A stretch of DNA of 64,000 bases. Origin: Kitasatospora sp. MAP12-44 (lineage in GTDB: Bacteria; Actinomycetota; Actinomycetes; Streptomycetales; Streptomycetaceae). A program made the position numbers and the translations under genes. The notes under the pieces were generated by a model. The model was not told the DNA's origin, did not search any database, and saw only the letters and a list, made by a program, of their open reading frames with translations. Shown piece by piece: positions 58,243-64,000 of this stretch. Position 1 is the stretch's first letter. The number at the start of each line of letters is the position of its first letter. The stretch lies in assembly GCF_029892095.1 (NCBI RefSeq), contig NZ_JARZAE010000004.1, positions 7,440,001 to 7,504,000 on the forward strand, written 5' to 3'.

Positions 58243-59468
58243 TCGGCTGCCACCAGCTCTCCCTCGGCCCTGACCAGCTCCCAGGAGGAGAGCTCCTCTT
58301 CGCTGAGGATCGTGAAGACCCGGTTGATCGCCACGCCCAGGCCCCAGACATCGGTGTACGCGGGCCAGTTGGGGTGTCCGGCGTCGATGTCCTGCTGACG
58401 GGCGTAGCCGGCCCGGACCCACTCGAAGGTGGAGGGCTTGCGGTGGTGGAAGTCGTGCTGGGAGAGGTCTCCCGGGACGACCAGGATGCGCGAGGGCAGG
58501 TGGTAGAAGGCCAGCCGCAGGGTCCAGCGGCTCCAGGCGCCGAGCGAGCCGAGCAGGCCGAGGCCCTTGGCCGGCAGCGCGTCGCCGTTGAACCGGCCCC
58601 AGGAGTGCGAGACATGGAAGGCCCGGCCGCCGAGGCTCTCGTCCTTGGACTTGAACCAGGCGTGCTCGCTGAGGAATTCGAGCAGCGCGACGATCTGGTA
58701 CAGCGGGATCAGCGGGACGAGCACGGCGAGCACGAACGGCACCCAGGCGCCCTGCCAGGCCACCAGGCCCAGCACCGTGCCGAGGTAGACCGCCGACATG
58801 GCCCGGCGGTAGGTCGCCGAGCGCCACAGGTTCTGGGCGAGCCGGGTGGCCAGGAACTCCGCGTGGAACATCGGGGAGACCACCGTGATGGCGAGCTTGC
58901 GCCACAGCGTCGGCACCGACATGCCGGGGCGGAACCCCAGCTTGAGCAGGTGCTGGATGGTCGGGTCCGCGATGGTCGCGAAGGTCTCCTTGCGGTGGTG
59001 CAGGTTGATGTGGTCCTCGTAGTACTGGTCCGCGTCCTCCGTGCACACGATGGTCGACAGGACCTGGGCCATCTCCCGGTCGTACTTGATGGTCCCGGAG
59101 AAGCGGGTGTGCATGCAGTGGTGGGCGATCACCGTGGAGCAGACCCGGGCGGCCGAGACCGTCAGCACCCAGCTGAGCGGGAGCAGCAGCAGGGCGAGGG
59201 TCACCCCCTGGTCGACGATCCACCAGGCCGAGCCGATGCCGGCGGCGAGCGCCACCATGTCGGCGATCAGGTACGTGGTCGTGTTCAGCTTCACCAGGGG
59301 CTGCTGGCCGGGCAGGGCCTTGCCGGTGATCCAGGTCCACAGGTGCTGGGTCCAGCCGGGGAAGCGCTCGAACGACGCCCGGATCGCGGTGGACTCCTCC
59401 ACCGAGGTCACCGTGTTGGAGGAAGTGGTGGTGCGGGAGGGGAGAGTCTGCTCAGTCGTGGCTGTCAT
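58239..59468 (-). CDS. Membrane fatty-acid-desaturase-fold diiron oxygenase
   Basis: A 409-residue integral membrane protein of the desaturase/hydroxylase superfamily. The histidine boxes are VIAHHCMHTRF, YYEDHINLHHRKE and SQHDFHHRKPS; four or so hydrophobic segments surround them. It lacks an acyl-carrier or cytochrome b5 domain. Most members desaturate fatty acyl chains, but some act on amino-acid-derived or lipid-tethered substrates. Being inside an operon for amino-acid building blocks and sharing overlaps with the kinase gene, it is probably a tailoring enzyme; its substrate cannot be told. The ATG at 59468 follows GAGGA closely. Confidence 0.9.
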   Translation of the reverse strand: MTATTEQTLPSRTTTSSNTVTSVEESTAIRASFERFPGWTQHLWTWITGKALPGQQPLVKLNTTTYLIADMVALAAGIGSAWWIVDQGVTLALLLLPLSWVLTVSAARVCSTVIAHHCMHTRFSGTIKYDREMAQVLSTIVCTEDADQYYEDHINLHHRKETFATIADPTIQHLLKLGFRPGMSVPTLWRKLAITVVSPMFHAEFLATRLAQNLWRSATYRRAMSAVYLGTVLGLVAWQGAWVPFVLAVLVPLIPLYQIVALLEFLSEHAWFKSKDESLGGRAFHVSHSWGRFNGDALPAKGLGLLGSLGAWSRWTLRLAFYHLPSRILVVPGDLSQHDFHHRKPSTFEWVRAGYARQQDIDAGHPNWPAYTDVWGLGVAINRVFTILSEEELSSWELVRAEGELVAAE

Positions 59469-59475
59469 ATCCTCA

Positions 59476-60875
<1,400 letters not shown>

Positions 60876-60879
<4 letters not shown>

Positions 60880-62222
60880 AGGCTGCCGTCCAGGTCGCTC
60901 GAGTCGCCGTCCGTCGCGTCGCTGCGGGTGAGCAGCTTGGCGGCGGTGCGGGCGACGGCCTCCGCGCGCAGCGAGAGCAGGCTGAACGAGCCGGCGTCGG
61001 CGATGCCGTGCGAGGACTCGTTGAGGTTGTAGAGGAACAGCGGGGGCAGTGCCCGGCCGTCGGAGGCCGAGACCAGGTAGTCGTAGCCGACCGCCACGGC
61101 GCCGCGCTCGGTGTGCGCCAGCTCCTCGGCGATGCCCGCCAGGACCGGCGGGTGCGGCTCCTGGGTGGGACCGGCGCCGAGGTTGCGGAACCCGGTGGCG
61201 AGCACCACGAGGTCGAAGTGCTCCTTCTCGGCCTGGCCGTAGTGCCGCTCCTGGACGGTGAGTTCGACACCCTCGCCGGCCACCGCGGCCTCGGTGACCA
61301 CCGAGTTGTTGCGCACGTGGACCTTCTGGGCGCCGTCCAGCTTCTGCTCGTACATCATCAGGTGCAGCTCGCGCAGCACGTCCATGTCGGCCGCGGAGTA
61401 GTTGGTGAACCGCAGGTCGGCGTCGAGCTCGTCCTTGCTCTGCTGGGAGGCGTGGAAGTAGTAGTCCACGAACTCCGGCATGATGCTGGCCTCGCTGAAC
61501 GGCGAGGTGTCCTTGAGCCGGTGGGCGAAGCCGCGGGTCAGGTTCACCACCTCGGCGTCGGGGAACCGGTGGGCGAGGTCGAGGGTCAGCTCCACCGCGC
61601 TCTGGCTGCCGCCGATGACCGCGACCCGGCCGGTGCGCAGCTGCGGGGCGAGCCGCTCCACCGTGCTCTTGTAGCGGGTGAGGTGGATCACCCGGTCCGA
61701 CTCGAGCTGGTCGAACGGCGCCGGGACGAACGGCGTGCGGCCGTGCGCCACCACCACCGCGCGGGCGAGGTGGGTCTCGCCGGTGGCCACGCGCACCTGG
61801 TAGCCCTCGGTGCCGTCCGGCAGCGCGGCGAACTCCACGCCCGCCACCGGCGAGGAGGTGCGCACCCGGTCGGCGAAGTGCGAACCGACCCAGGTGATGT
61901 ACTGGTTGTACTCCTTGCGGAGCGGGAACTCCAGGCCCAGGTTGAGGTACTCCAGGAGCCGGCCCTGCTCGAACAGGAAGTTCAGGAAGGTGTAGCGGCT
62001 GCGCGGGTTGCGCGGCGTCACCAGGTCGCGGACCGGGTTGTTCTGGATGTCGGAGCCGGACAGCAGCATCTCGGGCTGCCAGACGACGGTGTCGCGGGCC
62101 TCCAGGAAGAGCGGGCTGATCTCGGGGTGCAGCTCCTCGAGAGCCACCGCCAGCGAGATGTTGGCGGGGCCGAAGCCGACGCCGATGAGGTCGTGGATCT
62201 GGCTGTTCGTCATATCGCTCAC
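60876..62222 (-). CDS. Flavin-dependent amine N-hydroxylase (SidA/IucD/PvdA family)
   Basis: A 448-residue N-hydroxylating monooxygenase. FAD motif LIGVGFGPANISLAVALEE, the WQPEMLLSGSDIQNNPVRDLVTPRNPRSRYTFLNFLFEQGRL stretch typical of ornithine/lysine N-monooxygenases, NADPH motif VAVIGGSQSAVELTLDL and the C-terminal VVLATGFR are all present. The enzyme hydroxylates a terminal amine of a free diamino acid. Directly following the diaminobutyrate-type aminotransferase gene order, its likely substrate is 2,4-diaminobutyrate or its 3-methyl form. The GTG at 62222 overlaps the ATP-grasp stop as GTGA; an ATG at 62213 is an alternative. Confidence 0.93.
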
Positions 62223-63520
62223 GGTTCTATGTCTGCTACTACGGTGAACAGTTCGGTGCTGAGGGCCTTGGCCAGCTCAGTGGTGCGCTCCTGGACGGCG
62301 ACCGCCTCGCTGGGCGCCGCGCCTGCCTCGAAGACCTCGAAGACGCCGTTGCGTCCGAGGTAGGAGGTGGCGGCGCGGGAGCGGTCGCCGACCTTGCTGG
62401 TGACATAGCGGGCCAGGTCGGTACCCGGCTGGGTGGGCACCTGGTGGATCTCGGTGATCGTGCCGGTCGGGGCCTTCAGGAAGCCGATCGCGCCGATGCC
62501 GCGGGGCTGCGAGGGGATGGCCGGCAGCTCGTCGATGGTCCGGCGGTAGGCGGCGATGTGCACGTCGTACGGGTTGAAGCCGTAGACCCGGTCGATCAGG
62601 TCCATGATCCCGTCGCCGCCGGGGCGGGCCGCCACCTCGACCACGTTGAGCTCGTCGGAGCCGTTCAGCAGCACCTCGACGTGGGCGATGCCCCGGTCGA
62701 TGAGCAGCGCCTCGCAGGCGCGCAGCGCCAGCTCGCGCAGGGCGGCGTTGTCGGTCTCCCGGCTGGGGACCAGCTGGCCGGTCTCGGTGAAGTAGGGCGC
62801 GGCGCCCTTGGCCTTGTCGGTGACCGCGAGCACGACGCGCCGGCCCTCGTAGTTGGCCACCTCGACCGAGACCTCGTGGGTGGAGGTGATGAACTCCTCC
62901 ACCTGGTAGCGGCCGTCGGCGAAGTCGTAGGTCGGGGCGATCTCGAGGAGCGAGGCGCGGCAGTGGTCGAAGCCCGCTGCGAGCCCGGCTGCGTCGGCCA
63001 CCTTGATGACGCCGACGCTGCCCGCGAAGTCGCGCGGCTTGAGGACGACGGGGAAGGTCAGCTCCTGCGCGACCTCCTCCAACTCCGCGAGGGTGGCGAA
63101 GAGGCGGTGCTTGGCGCACGGGACGCCGGCCTGCTCGAAGGCCGCCTTCATGGTGTGCTTGTCGCGTACCAGGGCCAGCGACTCCTCGGACAGCGTCGGC
63201 AGCCCGTAGTGCTTGGCGATGGTCACCGCGACGTGCAGGTTGAGCTCGAGGATCGGGACGACGGCGTCCGGCTTCAGGCCGGTCTCCCGCTCGAAGGCCT
63301 CGACGGCTTCGAGCGCCTCCTTGGCGTTGTACGGGTTGGCTGCGAGCACGTGGTCGAAGACGCGGTTGGCGTTGACCACGGCCGACTCGACCATCCCGAA
63401 GACCGGGCCCGGGTAGGTCCGCAGCGCAGACACGATGGCTCGCTCCCGCAGCAGGGGATCTGCTCCCAGCAACAAGATGTACCGGTCGTTGTTGGACCGG
63501 GCTCCTTGGAGATTGAACAT
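62219..63520 (-). CDS. ATP-grasp ligase of the first cluster operon
   Basis: A 433-residue ATP-grasp enzyme. The N-terminal domain (RYILLLGADPLLRERAIVSALRTYPGPVFGMVESAVVNANRVFDHVLAANPYNAKEAL) precedes ATP-binding LTFPVVLKPRDFAGSVGVIKV, YQVEEFITSTHEVSVEVAN and the metal-binding VEVLLNGSDELNVVEVAARPGGDGIMDLIDRVYG, as in L-amino-acid ligases and carbamoyl-phosphate-like enzymes. It likely couples two amino acids, providing the peptide bond without an NRPS. AAGGAG lies ideally before the ATG. It overlaps the N-hydroxylase gene. Confidence 0.93.
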   Translation of the reverse strand: MFNLQGARSNNDRYILLLGADPLLRERAIVSALRTYPGPVFGMVESAVVNANRVFDHVLAANPYNAKEALEAVEAFERETGLKPDAVVPILELNLHVAVTIAKHYGLPTLSEESLALVRDKHTMKAAFEQAGVPCAKHRLFATLAELEEVAQELTFPVVLKPRDFAGSVGVIKVADAAGLAAGFDHCRASLLEIAPTYDFADGRYQVEEFITSTHEVSVEVANYEGRRVVLAVTDKAKGAAPYFTETGQLVPSRETDNAALRELALRACEALLIDRGIAHVEVLLNGSDELNVVEVAARPGGDGIMDLIDRVYGFNPYDVHIAAYRRTIDELPAIPSQPRGIGAIGFLKAPTGTITEIHQVPTQPGTDLARYVTSKVGDRSRAATSYLGRNGVFEVFEAGAAPSEAVAVQERTTELAKALSTELFTVVADIEP

Positions 63521-63564
63521 CGGTACTCCTTGGTTCAGTTGGTTCTGGTGAGGGCTCAGGCCAC

Positions 63565-64000
63565 TCAGGCCACGGTTTCCAGCTGCGAGCGGCGCAGCGC
63601 GGCGCGGCCGGTGGACGGCGAGCCGTCCTCGTCGGCGAGCGTGCTCAACCGGGCCAGCAGCGCGACCAGTTCGTCGATGTCGCGGAGCACGTGGTCCACG
63701 CCCAGCGAGAGCAGGGCGTCACCCTCGCGGCCGGTCTTGGTGCTGCCCACCGAGAGGTTGCCGCCGACGATCACCGGGCAGGGCAGCAGGCCCTGCTCCC
63801 GGACGGCCTTCAGCGGGGCCAGGTCCTCCGCGGCGTGCCCGTTGACGGAGCCGATCACGATCGCCAGCGCGTCGGGGTGCTCGCTCACGCAGTCGACGAA
63901 CTCGGACACTGGCGTGCAGGCGCCCAGGTTGACGACGTCGTAGCCGAGTTGTCTGAGCTGAAAGGCGATCAGGTGGTTGGCCACGACATGGGAGTCGCTG
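63565..64000 (-). CDS. glmS: Methylaspartate (glutamate) mutase, sigma subunit (5' end outside window)
   Basis: The B12-binding small subunit, open to the window edge, about 145 residues visible. The cobalamin motif reads SDSHVVANHLIAFQLRQLGYDVVNLG: Asp-x-His is present, but the usual Gly three residues after the His is Ala. IVIGSVNGHAAEDLAPLKAV and CPVIVGGNLSVGSTK follow, matching GlmS. The C-terminal ten or so residues are longer than in the clostridial protein. With GlmE it forms the adenosylcobalamin-dependent glutamate mutase. It precedes the ATP-grasp gene by 44 bp; more cluster genes probably lie beyond the edge. Confidence 0.92.
   Translation of the reverse strand, partial: SDSHVVANHLIAFQLRQLGYDVVNLGACTPVSEFVDCVSEHPDALAIVIGSVNGHAAEDLAPLKAVREQGLLPCPVIVGGNLSVGSTKTGREGDALLSLGVDHVLRDIDELVALLARLSTLADEDGSPSTGRAALRRSQLETVA

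Overview
The window looks like chromosomal DNA of a filamentous actinomycete, most likely Streptomyces, Kitasatospora or a close relative. GC content is very high, third codon positions are G/C-saturated, GTG starts and ATGA/GTGA translational coupling are frequent, and there are XRE-DUF397 pairs, Tat and lipoprotein exports, and many divergently transcribed regulators. These statements are inferred from sequence alone; no database search was run.

Region 1 (1-16,250) is mostly chromosomal housekeeping and carbohydrate functions. It holds the end of an ABC-2 permease, an ABM monooxygenase facing a GlxA-type regulator, a cupin/TetR divergent pair and a Tat-exported PI-PLC. An IS200/IS605-type element follows at about 4,400-5,981. 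Its tnpA is dead (two in-frame stops, HUH segment deleted) but its tnpB keeps its RuvC and zinc residues and is followed by a plausible omega-RNA 3' end. The element abuts the 3' end of an S4-domain gene. Next come an orphan solute-binding protein and a LacI-controlled sugar ABC operon ending in a GH92 mannosidase fused to a YVTN propeller. Two copies of a GACAACGTTGTC-type operator lie between that operon and lacI. A trans-aconitate methyltransferase gene has a 28-bp perfect palindrome at its promoter.

Region 2 (16,250-38,900) holds secreted and envelope proteins: a DUF1906 protein with six C-terminal repeats, an LCP-family ligase, an S53 peptidase, a membrane-anchored esterase-like protein and a secreted Asp-box protein. 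It also holds a MFS/AraC pair and a MarR/LLM-oxidoreductase pair. A compact operon encodes ferric-reductase-like flavocytochrome, FMN-binding protein, ApbE, response regulator and histidine kinase, followed by COG4705 and CHAD genes; this is a flavinylated extracytoplasmic electron-transfer module.

Region 3 (38,960-43,830) is an accessory strip: a phage terminase remnant, an XRE-DUF397 pair, TetR with a divergent 2OG-oxygenase/PLP-lyase operon, and two coupled small unknown genes plus a third that is apparently cut off at the border of the next region.

Region 4 (43,831 to the right edge and beyond) is the most interesting part: an NRPS-free biosynthetic gene cluster, all on the minus strand. 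One operon runs from glutamate mutase S (cut by the edge) through an ATP-grasp ligase, an N-hydroxylase, a diaminobutyrate-type aminotransferase, a membrane desaturase, aspartate kinase and glutamate mutase E to aspartate-semialdehyde dehydrogenase. Adenosylhomocysteinase follows as its own unit. A second operon encodes a 2OG oxygenase, a heme-oxygenase-like diiron oxidase, a DapF homologue with both catalytic cysteines changed to serine, an aminotransferase, an ATP-grasp-like enzyme, a MFS exporter, a PIG-L deacetylase and another ATP-grasp ligase. The gene set predicts a small peptide-like product built by ATP-grasp ligases from an unusual N-oxidised diamino acid, possibly 3-methyl-2,4-diaminobutyrate made from 3-methylaspartate.
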